Position numbers and translations under genes: made by a program
Notes under the pieces: generated by a model
Seen by the model: only the letters and a program-made list of their open reading frames with translations
Database searches by the model: none
What the model was told of the DNA's origin: nothing
Part shown: positions 1 through 8,719 of the stretch, one piece after another
How positions within the stretch are numbered: position 1 is the stretch's first letter
How the letters are laid out: each line of letters starts with the position of its first letter
Source of the DNA: a candidate division WOR-1 bacterium RIFOXYB2_FULL_45_9
Lineage (GTDB): Bacteria; Margulisbacteria; WOR-1; O2-12-FULL-45-9; XYB2-FULL-48-7
Assembly (NCBI GenBank): GCA_001771575.1
Contig: MEUD01000001.1
Coordinates: forward strand, 1,179,277-1,243,276
Direction of reading: 5' to 3'
Length of the DNA stretch: 64,000 nt

Positions 1-306
1 CCCGCCGCAAAGCTCCCTGATGTCCAGCTTTAAAAGCGACTCAACCCTGGAGACCATCTCCCGGGCCGCTTTGTTGGTAAAGGTGACCAGCATGATCCGA
101 TCGAGCGGCACCCCTGATTCCACCAGATAGGCGACACGGTAGGTGATGGTCCGGGTCTTCCCCGATCCAGCGCCGGCGATCACCAGCATCGGCCCGCCGG
201 GGGCGGTGACGATCGGGAGCTGTTCTTCGGTCAGCTCCTTTTGGTAGTTGATCTGGTAGTTCCTGGCCGCGCCAAAATAATTCTTTAATACGTACTTATG
301 TTCCAT
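1..306 (-). CDS. UvrD/PcrA-type DNA helicase, N-terminal part (truncated by window edge)
   Basis: Only the first 102 codons lie in the window; the gene runs off the left edge. The translated N terminus has a Q-motif region (LTEEQLPIV, residues 26-34), a Walker A motif GAGSGKT (45-51) and motif Ia [12 protein letters not shown], the start of a superfamily 1A helicase such as UvrD, PcrA or Rep. These act in nucleotide excision repair and in clearing stalled replication or recombination intermediates. The ATG at 304-306 is preceded 10 nt upstream by TATAAT, so the transcript may have almost no leader. The gene diverges from the aminotransferase at 380. UvrD, PcrA and Rep cannot be told apart from this fragment. 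Confidence 0.9.
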   Translation of the reverse strand, partial: MEHKYVLKNYFGAARNYQINYQKELTEEQLPIVTAPGGPMLVIAGAGSGKTRTITYRVAYLVESGVPLDRIMLVTFTNKAAREMVSRVESLLKLDIRELCGG

Positions 307-316
307 GGGAATCGGC

Positions 317-322
317 ATTATA
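317..322 (-). promoter_or_regulatory. -10 hexamer of the helicase gene
   Basis: TATAAT on the minus strand ends 10 nt before the helicase ATG. One of a series of -10 boxes in this window placed very close to the start codon. Confidence 0.5.
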
Positions 323-379
323 ACAAATTGGTTGAAATTTCCCAAATGGCTGACGGATAACCATCTGGAGGCAAATTAT

Positions 380-1693
380 ATGTCAATAGTTGTAGTTAAG
401 CGGGTCACTGTTAACGGCTGTCAGGTCCGGGCCTTGCCAAGATCGATCGACTTTCGCAATAAAAATATGACCGGCGTCCGCTGTGAAACAAACAGAGGCG
501 AGGTTAGCCTCCGTCTTAGGGATTTCGACGGTGTCCCCTTGGTGCCATCGCTTGACCCGGGGGCATTCAGCCAAACTTTTGTTTGCGGCCCTGTCCTGGA
601 GAGGGCTGAAAAAGTGATCTCAAACGTGCCGGCAATCCGGTCGCGGCTTTTTCCAATGCCGTCCGCAAAGATTGATTTTGCCAATCTTCCATTCGGGCTC
701 AACGCTTCCGACGTTATGTTTGTCGCTCAAATAAAAAAAGGCGGGGAGTGGCGCTCCGTCCCAATCAATTCCTCTCTTTTCCCTTTTCAGGACCTCTCAT
801 TGAGCCCGGCGGCGCAGGTCATTCATTACGGGCAAACCGGCTTTGAGGGCGGGAAGGCCTATCGCTCATCCAAGGGAAGGATCGTCTCCTTCCGTCTGGA
901 AGAGAACGCCAAAAGACACGCCAGGACTTCCGCCAGGATCGCACTGACACCGATCCCGGCTGATTATTATCTGGAGGCGATTAAAGCGACTGTCTTGGCC
1001 AACAAACACCTACTCGCCCCTCCGGGATTGGGAGCGGCGCTGTATCTTAGGCCGACCCACTTTGGAAGCGGCCCGCAACTAGGGGTTGCCCCCGCTCCGG
1101 TCGAAACCTTCATGGTTTTTGTCAGCCCGGTCGGGCCGTATTTCAAGGGAGGTTTTACCGGGAAACCAATGCTCGTGGAAGAAAACTACCGGCGATCCGC
1201 CCCCGGCCTGATGGGAGACGTTAAGGTCGGCGGCAATTACGCCGGAAGCCTCCTCCCCGGCACACGGGCCAAAGCGAATGATTTTGCTGAAGTTATTTAT
1301 CTTGACGCAATGACCGGCAAAAATGTTGAAGAAGTCGGGGCCGCCAACGCCTTTTTTGTCGTCAATGGGGTATTATACACGCCAAAACTGACCGGGACGA
1401 TCCTCCCCGGCATTACCCGCGATAGCATTATCACCCTGGCCAGGGATATGGGAATTAAAGTGGTAGACGATCAGCCCTTGCCGCTTAAGTTCGCGCTTAA
1501 GGCGGATGAGGCATTTTGCACCGGCACCGCGGCCGTGGTCACCCCTGTCGGCTCAATTGCCAAAGGGGGGAAGAAAACAACTTTTAATAATGGAGAGGTT
1601 GGCCCGCTGACCCAAACCCTATACGAAACTCTGGTGGGAATTCAAGAAGAGAGGATCCCCGATCCTTATGGCTGGGTATACGTCATCGGCTAA
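380..1693 (+). CDS. ilvE: Branched-chain amino acid aminotransferase (PLP fold type IV) with N-terminal extension
   Basis: Catalyses reversible transamination of leucine, isoleucine and valine with 2-oxoglutarate in the cytoplasm. The C-terminal two thirds carry BCAT hallmarks: HYGQTGFEGGKAYR, LYLRPTHFGSGPQLGV, GNYAGSLL following the PLP lysine (about residue 282, GDVKVGGNY), and FCTGTAAVVTPVGSI. I take the ATG at 380 because GGAGG lies upstream; a longer in-frame ORF opens at 305 without a ribosome site. About 90 residues before the recognisable domain (which begins near LPFGLNASDVMFVAQ) match nothing I know, and the protein (437 aa) is longer than usual bacterial IlvE (about 310-360). It converges on nadC. 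Confidence 0.85.
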   Translation: MSIVVVKRVTVNGCQVRALPRSIDFRNKNMTGVRCETNRGEVSLRLRDFDGVPLVPSLDPGAFSQTFVCGPVLERAEKVISNVPAIRSRLFPMPSAKIDFANLPFGLNASDVMFVAQIKKGGEWRSVPINSSLFPFQDLSLSPAAQVIHYGQTGFEGGKAYRSSKGRIVSFRLEENAKRHARTSARIALTPIPADYYLEAIKATVLANKHLLAPPGLGAALYLRPTHFGSGPQLGVAPAPVETFMVFVSPVGPYFKGGFTGKPMLVEENYRRSAPGLMGDVKVGGNYAGSLLPGTRAKANDFAEVIYLDAMTGKNVEEVGAANAFFVVNGVLYTPKLTGTILPGITRDSIITLARDMGIKVVDDQPLPLKFALKADEAFCTGTAAVVTPVGSIAKGGKKTTFNNGEVGPLTQTLYETLVGIQEERIPDPYGWVYVIG

Positions 1694-1696
1694 AGC

Positions 1697-1710
1697 GTTC
1701 CACGTGGAAC
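1697..1710. promoter_or_regulatory. Degenerate parS-like palindrome
   Basis: GTTCCACGTGGAAC is a perfect 14-bp palindrome in the 24-nt gap between the convergent ilvE and nadC stops. It keeps the CACGTG core and GTT/AAC arms of the ParB site (TGTTTCACGTGAAACA), differing by T-to-C and A-to-G at symmetric positions and in the outermost bases. Two exact parS sites occur 24-27 kb away, which supports a ParB-binding role. It could instead be a loop-poor terminator hairpin, but there is no T-run. Confidence 0.45.
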
Positions 1711-1717
1711 TATTAGG

Positions 1718-2554
1718 CTAGTCTATCTTGAGGTTGACGTCCAGGGCTTTGGCCGAATGAGTGAGGGCGCCAACGGAGATGTAATCAACGCCTGTTTTGG
1801 CGATCCCTCGAATATTCCGCAGACCTATGCCGCCCGATGCCTCGGTCTCGATCCGCGCCTGCTTACACAACGCCACCGATTTTTTCAACTCCGCCAGGCC
1901 CATGTTGTCCAACAATATCCTGTCGGCCCCGGCCTCTATGGCCCCCCTAACTTCCGTTAGCGACCCGGCCTCGACCTCGACCTTCCTTTTTCCATAAAAT
2001 ATCCTGGCGGCATCGACCGCTTTTTCAATGGTCTTGGCTATTTTCAGGTGATTGTCCTTGATCAAAATCGCGTCATACAGGCCAAAGCGGTGGTTTTCTC
2101 CCCCGCCAAGTTTAACCGCCTGCTTTTCCAGGGAACGCCATCCGGGGATCGTCTTTCTGGTGTCTAGCAGCCTTGCTTTTGTCCCCTTGATCCTGGCGCG
2201 ATATTCGCCGGTTAGCGTCGCGATACCGGAAAGATGCTGAATAAAGTTTAAGGCGGCCCGCTCCCCGGTTAATATTCCCCTGGCCGGGCCTTTCAGCGTC
2301 GCGATCACCGCCCCCTTCTTGACTCTGGCTCCCTCCCTGACCCTGCTCGTCACCCTGATCCTTCTGTCTATTTGCCTGAATACTTCTCTGGCAATGTCGA
2401 GCCCGACAATTATCCCCTCTTCCTTGGCCGTCATTCTTGCCTCAACGTATTTTTCCTTTGGAACGGTCGCCTTTGTCGTAATGTCCCCTTCGCCAATATC
2501 TTCGATCAAGGCCATTTTAATTAGATGTTCGGTGCTTCTCTGTAATTTTTGCAT
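1718..2554 (-). CDS. nadC: Nicotinate-nucleotide pyrophosphorylase (carboxylating)
   Basis: Quinolinate phosphoribosyltransferase, the step that makes nicotinate mononucleotide from quinolinate and PRPP in de novo NAD synthesis. Motifs: ALIEDIGEGDITT near residue 15, GERAALNFIQHLSGIAT, LLDTRKTIPGWRSLEKQAV, GGGENHRFGLYDAILIKDNH (substrate-binding Arg/Lys/His cluster) and the C-terminal GVDYISVGALTHS. Its 278 aa are normal for the family. GAGGT precedes the ATG, which lies 4 nt after the cdsA stop, so it is the last gene of the pyrH-frr-uppS-cdsA-nadC run. nadA and nadB are not in the window. Confidence 0.96.
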   Translation of the reverse strand: MQKLQRSTEHLIKMALIEDIGEGDITTKATVPKEKYVEARMTAKEEGIIVGLDIAREVFRQIDRRIRVTSRVREGARVKKGAVIATLKGPARGILTGERAALNFIQHLSGIATLTGEYRARIKGTKARLLDTRKTIPGWRSLEKQAVKLGGGENHRFGLYDAILIKDNHLKIAKTIEKAVDAARIFYGKRKVEVEAGSLTEVRGAIEAGADRILLDNMGLAELKKSVALCKQARIETEASGGIGLRNIRGIAKTGVDYISVGALTHSAKALDVNLKID

Positions 2555-2558
2555 TTGT

Positions 2559-3359
2559 TTACCTCAATAATACCCAGACAACATAATAATACATTAAGGG
2601 AGCGGTCAGGACAAAAGAATCGATCCGGTCGAGAACGCCACCGTGCCCCGGCACGACATTTGACGAGTCTTTTACCCCGGCGTCCCTCTTGATCAGCGAC
2701 TCGATCAGGTCGGAGAACTGGCCGGTTATTCCGATCAGGGCGCCTAAGATCAAGGCATGCCAAAGGTCAAGCTGGGCGGTCCAGCTGAATATCCAGGCGG
2801 CAAGCAGGCAAACAATAAATCCCGAGATCGCCCCTTCCCATGTTTTTTTGGGAGAAATTGACGGGGCCAGGGGAGTATGGCCAAACGCCTTGCCGGCCAG
2901 ATAAGCGGCAATATCCATCGCCCAGATCGTAAAGACCAGGAAAAACAAATAACCGCCGTGATCGGTCAAGCTTCGGATAAATATTAAATAACTAAAGAAC
3001 CAGCCAATGTAGATCATTCCCAGAAGGGTCACCGCCACGTCAACGATCGTGTCTTTTTCTCTCTTCAGAAAGATACCGGAAACCAGCGCGATCGCCGCCG
3101 CGATTGTTAGGATCGCCGAATGAGCCGGCTCCCAACTCCTTTTCAAAGAATAGTATGAAAACATGATAAAGAACATGGTAATAATGTTCCCAACGTAATA
3201 AGCGGGGAAAAAACCTTTTTTCATCATCAAATTATAAAACTCATTGATCGAAAAAAGGGCTAAGACGAGGACCAGCAGTAAAAATGGCCAGCCGCCGTAA
3301 TAAATACAGCCTAAAATTATCGGCATGCCGATCGCGATCGTTATCGCCCGAAGTTTCAT
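2559..3359 (-). CDS. cdsA: Phosphatidate cytidylyltransferase
   Basis: Integral membrane enzyme that makes CDP-diacylglycerol from phosphatidate and CTP, the branch point of phospholipid synthesis. The 266-aa protein is mostly hydrophobic segments and ends with the CdsA signature region: SPKKTWEGAISGF, then SDLIESLIKRDAGVKDS and PGHGGVLDRIDSF (metal- and substrate-binding Asp and Lys/Arg residues). Its ATG overlaps the uppS stop as ATGA, indicating translational coupling. Confidence 0.95.
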   Translation of the reverse strand: MKLRAITIAIGMPIILGCIYYGGWPFLLLVLVLALFSINEFYNLMMKKGFFPAYYVGNIITMFFIMFSYYSLKRSWEPAHSAILTIAAAIALVSGIFLKREKDTIVDVAVTLLGMIYIGWFFSYLIFIRSLTDHGGYLFFLVFTIWAMDIAAYLAGKAFGHTPLAPSISPKKTWEGAISGFIVCLLAAWIFSWTAQLDLWHALILGALIGITGQFSDLIESLIKRDAGVKDSSNVVPGHGGVLDRIDSFVLTAPLMYYYVVWVLLR

Positions 3360-4072
3360 AGTTTCCCGTATCGCCGCTCTCTTTGCTGATAGGCGGCGAT
3401 CGCCTCTCTAAACTGCTCTCCGCGAAAATCGGGCCAGCAAACATCGGTTACGTAAATTTCCGAATAGGCTACCTGCCAAAGCAGGAAATTAGAAATTCTC
3501 ATCTCGGAAGCGGTCCTGATCAAGAGGTCCGGATCAGGAATGTCCCTGGTATAAAGGCGGGCTTGAATATCCTGTTCCGTTATCTCGTCGGCTCCGTTTT
3601 TTCCCCGCTCCGCGATCAGCTCGTTAACCGCGTCAACGATCTCCGCCCTGCCGCCGTAATTAACCATGATGTTCAGGGTATTCCCCGCCCCATTGGCGGT
3701 CTTGTCCATCGCCTGTTTCATTTTTTTTCGCAATTCATCGGAGAAGCGATCCAGCCGGCCTAAAAAACGGAGCCTGACCCCATTTTTGACCAGCTCCGCC
3801 ACTTCCCGGTCGATCGTCAGCGACAAGAGCTTCATTAGAAAATCGATCTCTTCTTTTGGCCGCCCCCAATTTTCGGTCGAAAAAGCGTAGACGGTCAAAT
3901 ACTTAACGCCCATCTCTCTGGACGCTTTTAAGACCTCGCGCAGAGACTTTGCCCCTTCGCGATGGCCGGCCGCTCTTGGGAGCCCCCGTTTTTTCGCCCA
4001 ACGGCCGTTCCCATCCATAATTATCGCTACATGTTCCGGGATATTTTTAGCGTCTCTTGTCACGGCAGGCAT
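3356..4072 (-). CDS. uppS: Isoprenyl (undecaprenyl) diphosphate synthase
   Basis: cis-Prenyltransferase that makes the C55 lipid carrier for peptidoglycan and LPS sugars. IIMDGNGRWAKKRGLPRAAGH (catalytic Asp and diphosphate-binding region) is near the N terminus, followed by YLTVYAFSTENWGRP; RTASEMRISNFLLWQVAYSE, DVCWPDF and a C-terminal QQRERRYG are present. I choose the start at 4072 (MPAVTRDAKNIPEHV, 238 aa) rather than an upstream ATG at 4129 because it overlaps the frr stop as TAATG and gives the family's usual N terminus. Confidence 0.95.
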   Translation of the reverse strand: MPAVTRDAKNIPEHVAIIMDGNGRWAKKRGLPRAAGHREGAKSLREVLKASREMGVKYLTVYAFSTENWGRPKEEIDFLMKLLSLTIDREVAELVKNGVRLRFLGRLDRFSDELRKKMKQAMDKTANGAGNTLNIMVNYGGRAEIVDAVNELIAERGKNGADEITEQDIQARLYTRDIPDPDLLIRTASEMRISNFLLWQVAYSEIYVTDVCWPDFRGEQFREAIAAYQQRERRYGKL

Positions 4073-4623
4073 TAAATTGAGAGGATTTCTTTTTCTTTGA
4101 CGGCGGCCAGGTGGTCGGCTTCGGCGCAATATTTATCGGTCAATTCCTGGATCTTTTTGTCCCATAGCTTCTGCTCGTCTTCGGTGATGCTCTTGTCGGT
4201 TTTTTTGGCCTTGAGCTCTTCCATCCCATCGCGCCTAATATTGCGGATCACAACTTTAGCCTCCTCGGCTTCCTTCTTGATTATCTTGGTCAGGTCCTTG
4301 CGTCTTTGCTCTGAAAGCTCCGGCAGGACCAGGCGAATAACCGACCCTTCGGTCTTTGGGGTCAAACCCAGATCGGAGGCCTGGATCGCTTTTTCGATCC
4401 CGATGACGGCGGTCTTATCGTAGGCGGTAATTTGCAATAGGCGCGGCTCCGGAACGGAGACTGACGCGACCTGCTTGAGCGGCACGGCCGATCCGTAATA
4501 ATCGACATGCAGATTGTCCAAAAGGGCCGGATTGGCCCGACCGGTCCTGATCCCGGAAAAATTCTTTTTTAACGCCTCGATCGACTTTTGCATCCCTAAC
4601 TCGCTGTTTTTAATCGTCTCCAT
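4072..4623 (-). CDS. frr: Ribosome recycling factor
   Basis: Splits post-termination 70S ribosomes together with EF-G. 183 aa, the usual length. Family features include SGIRTGRANPALLDNLHVDYYG, PLKQVASVSVPEPRLL, DLGLTPKTEGSVIRL and the C-terminal coiled helix (RRKDLTKIIKKEAEEAKVVIR). The start at 4623 (METIKNSEL) has GGGGGAAG just upstream; an ATG at 4647 in the same frame is less likely. Lies between pyrH and uppS in a common bacterial order, although rpsB and tsf do not precede pyrH here. Confidence 0.95.
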   Translation of the reverse strand: METIKNSELGMQKSIEALKKNFSGIRTGRANPALLDNLHVDYYGSAVPLKQVASVSVPEPRLLQITAYDKTAVIGIEKAIQASDLGLTPKTEGSVIRLVLPELSEQRRKDLTKIIKKEAEEAKVVIRNIRRDGMEELKAKKTDKSITEDEQKLWDKKIQELTDKYCAEADHLAAVKEKEILSI

Positions 4624-4633
4624 TGCTTCCCCC

Positions 4634-5353
4634 TTATTCCGCCTCAATTATCGTCCCGACCTTTTTCCCTAATGCTGCCGCCCTGATATTCCCGGGCTTA
4701 AGCAAATCGAGAACAAGGATCGGGATCTTATTGTCCATACAGAGCGAAACCGCGGTTGAATCAAGGACCCCCAGGCGCTTTTGAATGACTTCCATGTGGG
4801 TGATCCGGCTGAATTTTTTCGCGTCCTTGTGCTTCATCGGGTCCTTATCGTAAACGCCGTCAACCTTAGTCGCTTTGATAATTACGTCGACATCAAGCTC
4901 GGCGGCCCTCAAGGCGGCAGTGGTATCGGTCGAAAAATATGGGTTACCGGTCCCTGCCGCCAACACGACTACGCGTCCTTTTTCCATATGGCGGATCGCC
5001 CGGCGCCGGATGAACGGTTCGGCGACCGAACGCATATCGATCGCGGTTTGCACCCGGCAATTAACGCCTTGTTTTTCCAGCGCGTCCTGGATCGCCAATG
5101 AGTTAATGACCGTTGCCAGCATCCCCATGTAATCTCCGGTCGCCCGGTCTATCCCGTTGACCGCTCCGGCCACCCCACGAAAAATATTTCCCCCGCCAAC
5201 CACAACTGCTACCCCAACCCCGGAATCCTTTGCTAGTTTTATTTCCCTGGCAACGGTATGCAGGACTTTAAGGTCGATGCTCCCTTTTTGCTCCCCGCCC
5301 AGGATTTCGCCGGAAAGTTTGAGGAGGACCTTTTTATAAGTTGGCCTTGTCAT
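4634..5353 (-). CDS. pyrH: UMP kinase
   Basis: Hexameric amino-acid-kinase-fold enzyme that phosphorylates UMP to UDP. Motifs: [14 protein letters not shown] at the N terminus, [51 protein letters not shown] and [12 protein letters not shown]. 239 aa, normal. First gene of the minus-strand run that continues into frr, uppS, cdsA and nadC. A TATAAT box lies 9 nt upstream of the ATG, and the start is divergent from the sensor gene at 5385 with overlapping promoter elements. Confidence 0.96.
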   Translation of the reverse strand: MTRPTYKKVLLKLSGEILGGEQKGSIDLKVLHTVAREIKLAKDSGVGVAVVVGGGNIFRGVAGAVNGIDRATGDYMGMLATVINSLAIQDALEKQGVNCRVQTAIDMRSVAEPFIRRRAIRHMEKGRVVVLAAGTGNPYFSTDTTAALRAAELDVDVIIKATKVDGVYDKDPMKHKDAKKFSRITHMEVIQKRLGVLDSTAVSLCMDNKIPILVLDLLKPGNIRAAALGKKVGTIIEAE

Positions 5354-5362
5354 GTCGTGAGG

Positions 5363-5375
5363 ATTATACTATAAT
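5363..5375. promoter_or_regulatory. Overlapping divergent -10 boxes (pyrH and sensor gene)
   Basis: On the minus strand TATAAT (5363-5368) lies 9 nt before the pyrH ATG; on the plus strand TATAAT (5370-5375) lies 9 nt before the sensor ATG. The two boxes are adjacent in a 31-nt divergent gap, so both transcripts would have leaders of only a few nucleotides. Confidence 0.5.
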
Positions 5376-5384
5376 TCCCCAGTC

Positions 5385-6425
5385 ATGGCAATGTACTTCC
5401 CATATTTTGAATTGGCCGCATCCCTGTTTATCTTGCTGTTGGCCTTTGAGATCTGGACCCGGCATTACGAGAATCAGCTCGCTCGTTTTTTTAGTTTTTT
5501 CGCCTTGGCCGCTTTTCTTTGCGCTATTTTAACCTATTCCTACCGGATCGCCTTCACGCTTGACATCGCTAGAGACATCAATCGGATCAGCGCTCTGCTT
5601 TGGGTCTTTATCTTTCCAATCTTTACGCATTTTGCTATTTTGTTCGCGAAAAAGGACAGTTTATTTAAAAACCCTTACAATTATCTGTGGCTCTATCTTC
5701 CCCCATCCATTATAGGGCTCTTCTTCTTGTTCACCGATTTGATGTACCAGCGTTACGAGATCCAAAATATTGGGATCGTCAGCCAGCCATCCGGTCTATA
5801 TTGGCTCTTCATTCTTGAGGCGTTGGTTTATTTTTCTTTGGGAGTGGGCCTTCTTTATTGGTATTCACGTGTCGCGCCGCAAAAAACCGAAAAAGACCAA
5901 GCCTACTTGATCGCCTTTGGCGCGACCCTCTCTTTTCTGGTCGGACTGGTCACTGATTTTGTTTCCCCTCTTCTCCTTGGTTACCGTTTTTTCCCTCCAA
6001 CCCTGATCTTTGATCTCGCGGTTATGAATTTCTTTATATTCATCGCGATGCGCTCCTATAGTCTTTTTGCCATCTCCCCTTCCCTGGCGGCCGACGACAT
6101 TATCGAAACCATGCCCGACGCCCTGATCGTGACCGACCTGGACGGGTGCGTTATTTTCATGAACGAAGAAGCAAAAAAGATCCTGCATGCCTCCGGCATC
6201 AACGTCTGTCACGTAATTTCCACTCTCTTCAAAAAACCGGCCGATTACGAAAAGCTATATGACGAAGTCGTCCGCAAGAAACAGCTTATTGAGCGTTTTG
6301 AGGCCGAACTCAAAGATCCGCTGGGAGAGACACTTCCCTCGCTGATCAACGCCCGCCTTCTCCGGGTCAGGGGCTTTGGCGAAACGATTGGGATCGTTTT
6401 CGTGATCCGCGACATCCGGGGCTGA
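5385..6425 (+). CDS. 7TM sensor domain protein with PAS domain, no kinase domain
   Basis: 346 aa. The N-terminal about 220 residues form roughly seven hydrophobic segments resembling the 7TM N-terminal region of some histidine kinases. A PAS-like domain follows (from about 232: IIETMPDALIVTDLDGCVIFMNEEAKKIL). Such proteins normally continue into HisKA and HATPase domains, but this one ends just after the PAS domain (GIVFVIRDIRG) at a TGA; 43 nt later mnmG begins. Either it is a natural sensor module acting through a partner, or the remnant of a kinase. No response regulator is nearby. Ligand unknown. Confidence 0.6.
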   Translation: MAMYFPYFELAASLFILLLAFEIWTRHYENQLARFFSFFALAAFLCAILTYSYRIAFTLDIARDINRISALLWVFIFPIFTHFAILFAKKDSLFKNPYNYLWLYLPPSIIGLFFLFTDLMYQRYEIQNIGIVSQPSGLYWLFILEALVYFSLGVGLLYWYSRVAPQKTEKDQAYLIAFGATLSFLVGLVTDFVSPLLLGYRFFPPTLIFDLAVMNFFIFIAMRSYSLFAISPSLAADDIIETMPDALIVTDLDGCVIFMNEEAKKILHASGINVCHVISTLFKKPADYEKLYDEVVRKKQLIERFEAELKDPLGETLPSLINARLLRVRGFGETIGIVFVIRDIRG

Positions 6426-6456
6426 TTTACCCCTCCATTTTTCCCTCTATTACTGA

Positions 6457-6462
6457 TATAAT
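6457..6462 (+). promoter_or_regulatory. -10 hexamer 6 nt before mnmG start
   Basis: TATAAT is followed by exactly 6 nt and then the mnmG ATG, without a Shine-Dalgarno sequence. Transcription would start at or beside the A of ATG, a leaderless arrangement. Confidence 0.6.
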
Positions 6463-6468
6463 TGTACG

Positions 6469-8247
6469 ATGAGGCCAATAACTTATAATGTCATTGTTAT
6501 CGGAGCCGGGCACGCCGGGATCGAAGCGGCCATGGCCTCTGCCAGGCTTGGTTGCAAAACCCTCCTTTTAACCATGAACATCGACACGATCGGCTTTATG
6601 TCGTGCAATCCGGCGATCGGCGGCCCGGCTAAATCCCAACTCGTCCGCGAAGTCGACGCGCTGGGGGGACTGATCGGGATCGCCGCCGACCTGACCTTTC
6701 TTCAAATGAAGACCCTTAATACCAACAAAGGCCCGGCAGTGCACGCCCTGCGAGCTCAATCCGACCGCCAGCAATACCACCAGGTCATGGAAAAGTTCCT
6801 TGAAGAACAGCCGAATTTAGACATCAAACAAGCGGAGGTAAAAGACGTATTAATTGCCCATGATCAAGTTGAAGGGGTCGCGACAGTTCTGGGAAATATT
6901 TATAGCGCCCCGAACGTGATCGTCACCACCGGGACCTTTCTAAAGGGGATAATTCACGTAGGAATGAACCACCAGGAGGCCGGCCGCATGGGTGAGGGCC
7001 CGGCTAATTTCCTTTCCAACTCATTGGCTAACGCCGGTCTATTGTTAGGCAGGCTTAAAACTGGGACCCCCGCACGCCTCAATCGCCGCTCGATCGATTT
7101 CTCAAAAATGTCGGTCCAACCGGGAGATGAGCCACCCCGGCAGTTTTCTTTTATTTGGGAATATAAACAATACAGCAAGGGACATGGAATGGAAAATCCT
7201 TCCCTCTCCCTGCCCCAAGTTCCTTGTCACCTCACCTGGACCAATGAAAAGACCCACGAGATAATTCGCGCTAATTTAGACCGCTCCCCCCTTTTCCAAA
7301 AGAAGATCAAGGGGGTTGGTCCTCGGTATTGCCCATCGATCGAAGACAAAGTTGTCCGCTTTCCGGAAAAGGATCGCCAGCAATGCTTTATTGAGCCGAC
7401 CGGCCGCTCGACCCTGGAAATGTACGCGCAAGGGATGTCGACCTCTCTGCCGGAGGACGTCCAGCTGGCGATGCTTCGCACGATGCCTGGGCTGGAGAAC
7501 GTGGAGATCATCAGGCCAGGATATGCCGTTGAATACGACTATGTCCTTCCTTCCCAGCTACGTTATACCCTGGAAACCAAGGCGATCTCCGGTCTTTTTT
7601 GCGCCGGTCAGATCAATGGGACCTCGGGTTACGAAGAAGCAGCGGCCCAAGGCTTGATCGCCGGAACGAATGCCGCCCTTAAACACCAGAATAAGGCCCC
7701 CCTAATTCTCTCCAGAGGAGACAGCTATATCGGCACCCTGATCGACGACTTGATCACCAAAGAAATATCCGAACCATACCGAATGCTCACCTCCCGTTCC
7801 GAATATCGTTTACTGCTAAGACAGGATAACGCCGATCTCCGACTGACCGAGATTGGGCATCGTACGGGTTTGATCTCGGAAGCGCGCTTCCAGGCGTTTC
7901 AAATCAAGAAAACCGCTCTGGCCGCCGGCCAGCCAATCTCTCCTGAAGTCGCCGAGCAAGTCGATATTTCCAGAAAGTACGAAGGATACATTGTCCGCCA
8001 ACTCGAGCAGATCGAACGCTTTAAGCGCCTGGAATCAAGGCCCCTCCCCTCTTCCTTTGACTATGCCGCCCTTAAGGGGCTTTCCACCGAGGCCCGGCAA
8101 AAACTAACCCGGCTCCAGCCGACCTCCGTTGGTCAGGCTTCGCGGATCGCCGGGGTCTCTCCGGCCGATATCGCCGTCCTTTTGGTCTGGCTTCAAGCCT
8201 GCGGTAGACAAAGCCATTCCTCCATGATAAAATTGGCCGCTGAATAG
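6469..8247 (+). CDS. mnmG: tRNA uridine-5-carboxymethylaminomethyl modification enzyme MnmG (GidA)
   Basis: FAD-dependent partner of MnmE that modifies U34 of tRNAs reading two-codon boxes ending in A/G. The dinucleotide-binding [10 protein letters not shown] lies near residue 12; [20 protein letters not shown], the tRNA-contact region around [14 protein letters not shown] and the C-terminal helical domain ([13 protein letters not shown]) are typical. 592 aa is slightly short of the common 620-630. mnmE is 20 kb away rather than adjacent, and gidB/rsmG-parA-parB do not follow; ompH comes next. Confidence 0.96.
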   Translation: MRPITYNVIVIGAGHAGIEAAMASARLGCKTLLLTMNIDTIGFMSCNPAIGGPAKSQLVREVDALGGLIGIAADLTFLQMKTLNTNKGPAVHALRAQSDRQQYHQVMEKFLEEQPNLDIKQAEVKDVLIAHDQVEGVATVLGNIYSAPNVIVTTGTFLKGIIHVGMNHQEAGRMGEGPANFLSNSLANAGLLLGRLKTGTPARLNRRSIDFSKMSVQPGDEPPRQFSFIWEYKQYSKGHGMENPSLSLPQVPCHLTWTNEKTHEIIRANLDRSPLFQKKIKGVGPRYCPSIEDKVVRFPEKDRQQCFIEPTGRSTLEMYAQGMSTSLPEDVQLAMLRTMPGLENVEIIRPGYAVEYDYVLPSQLRYTLETKAISGLFCAGQINGTSGYEEAAAQGLIAGTNAALKHQNKAPLILSRGDSYIGTLIDDLITKEISEPYRMLTSRSEYRLLLRQDNADLRLTEIGHRTGLISEARFQAFQIKKTALAAGQPISPEVAEQVDISRKYEGYIVRQLEQIERFKRLESRPLPSSFDYAALKGLSTEARQKLTRLQPTSVGQASRIAGVSPADIAVLLVWLQACGRQSHSSMIKLAAE

Positions 8248-8260
8248 AGGAGGTGAGATC

Positions 8261-8719
8261 GTGAAAAAGCTAATATTAATCGCCCTAGCGGCAGTTTTCC
8301 TGGCCGGCGTCTCGCATGCCGCCATGGATACCATCGGCTACATTGACGTCCAAAAGGTGTTCAAAGAATACAAGGAAACCGATAAAGCCCAAAAAGAACT
8401 GTCGAAAGACGAAGAATCCTTCAAAAAAGAATTTGAAGACAGCCAAAAAAAGCTTGCGGACGCCGAAAAGAACGGCAAAAAGCCGGAAGAGCTCGAAAAA
8501 ATGAAAAAGGAGCTCGAAGAAAAGCTGGCCCCGAAACGGGATTCCCTGATCAAGAAAAACCAGGAAATGACCGGGAAGATCCAGGCCGCAATTCTTGAGG
8601 CCGTTAAAAAAGTCTCGAAAAAGGTCGGAGTTGATGTCGTCCTTGACAAGCAGGTCTTGATCGTCGGAGGAATGGACCTTACCGACATGGTCATTACCGA
8701 GCTAAATAAGAAGAAGTGA
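8261..8719 (+). CDS. OmpH/Skp-family periplasmic chaperone
   Basis: 152 aa with a signal peptide (KKLILIALAAVFLAGVSHA), then IGYIDVQKVFKEY, the typical start of mature Skp/OmpH, and a long charged coiled coil (about 45-100) that forms the tentacles. Skp holds unfolded outer-membrane proteins during periplasmic transit. It starts with GTG after AGGAGGTG, and its stop overlaps the lpxD GTG start (GTGA). The ompH-lpxD neighbourhood is classic for diderms, but bamA is not upstream here. Confidence 0.88.
   Translation: MKKLILIALAAVFLAGVSHAAMDTIGYIDVQKVFKEYKETDKAQKELSKDEESFKKEFEDSQKKLADAEKNGKKPEELEKMKKELEEKLAPKRDSLIKKNQEMTGKIQAAILEAVKKVSKKVGVDVVLDKQVLIVGGMDLTDMVITELNKKK

Noticed and set aside
5864-5875. 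TTCACGTG-containing sequence resembling parS
   Set aside because: Only the CACGTG core matches; the arms are not palindromic and it lies inside a coding region.
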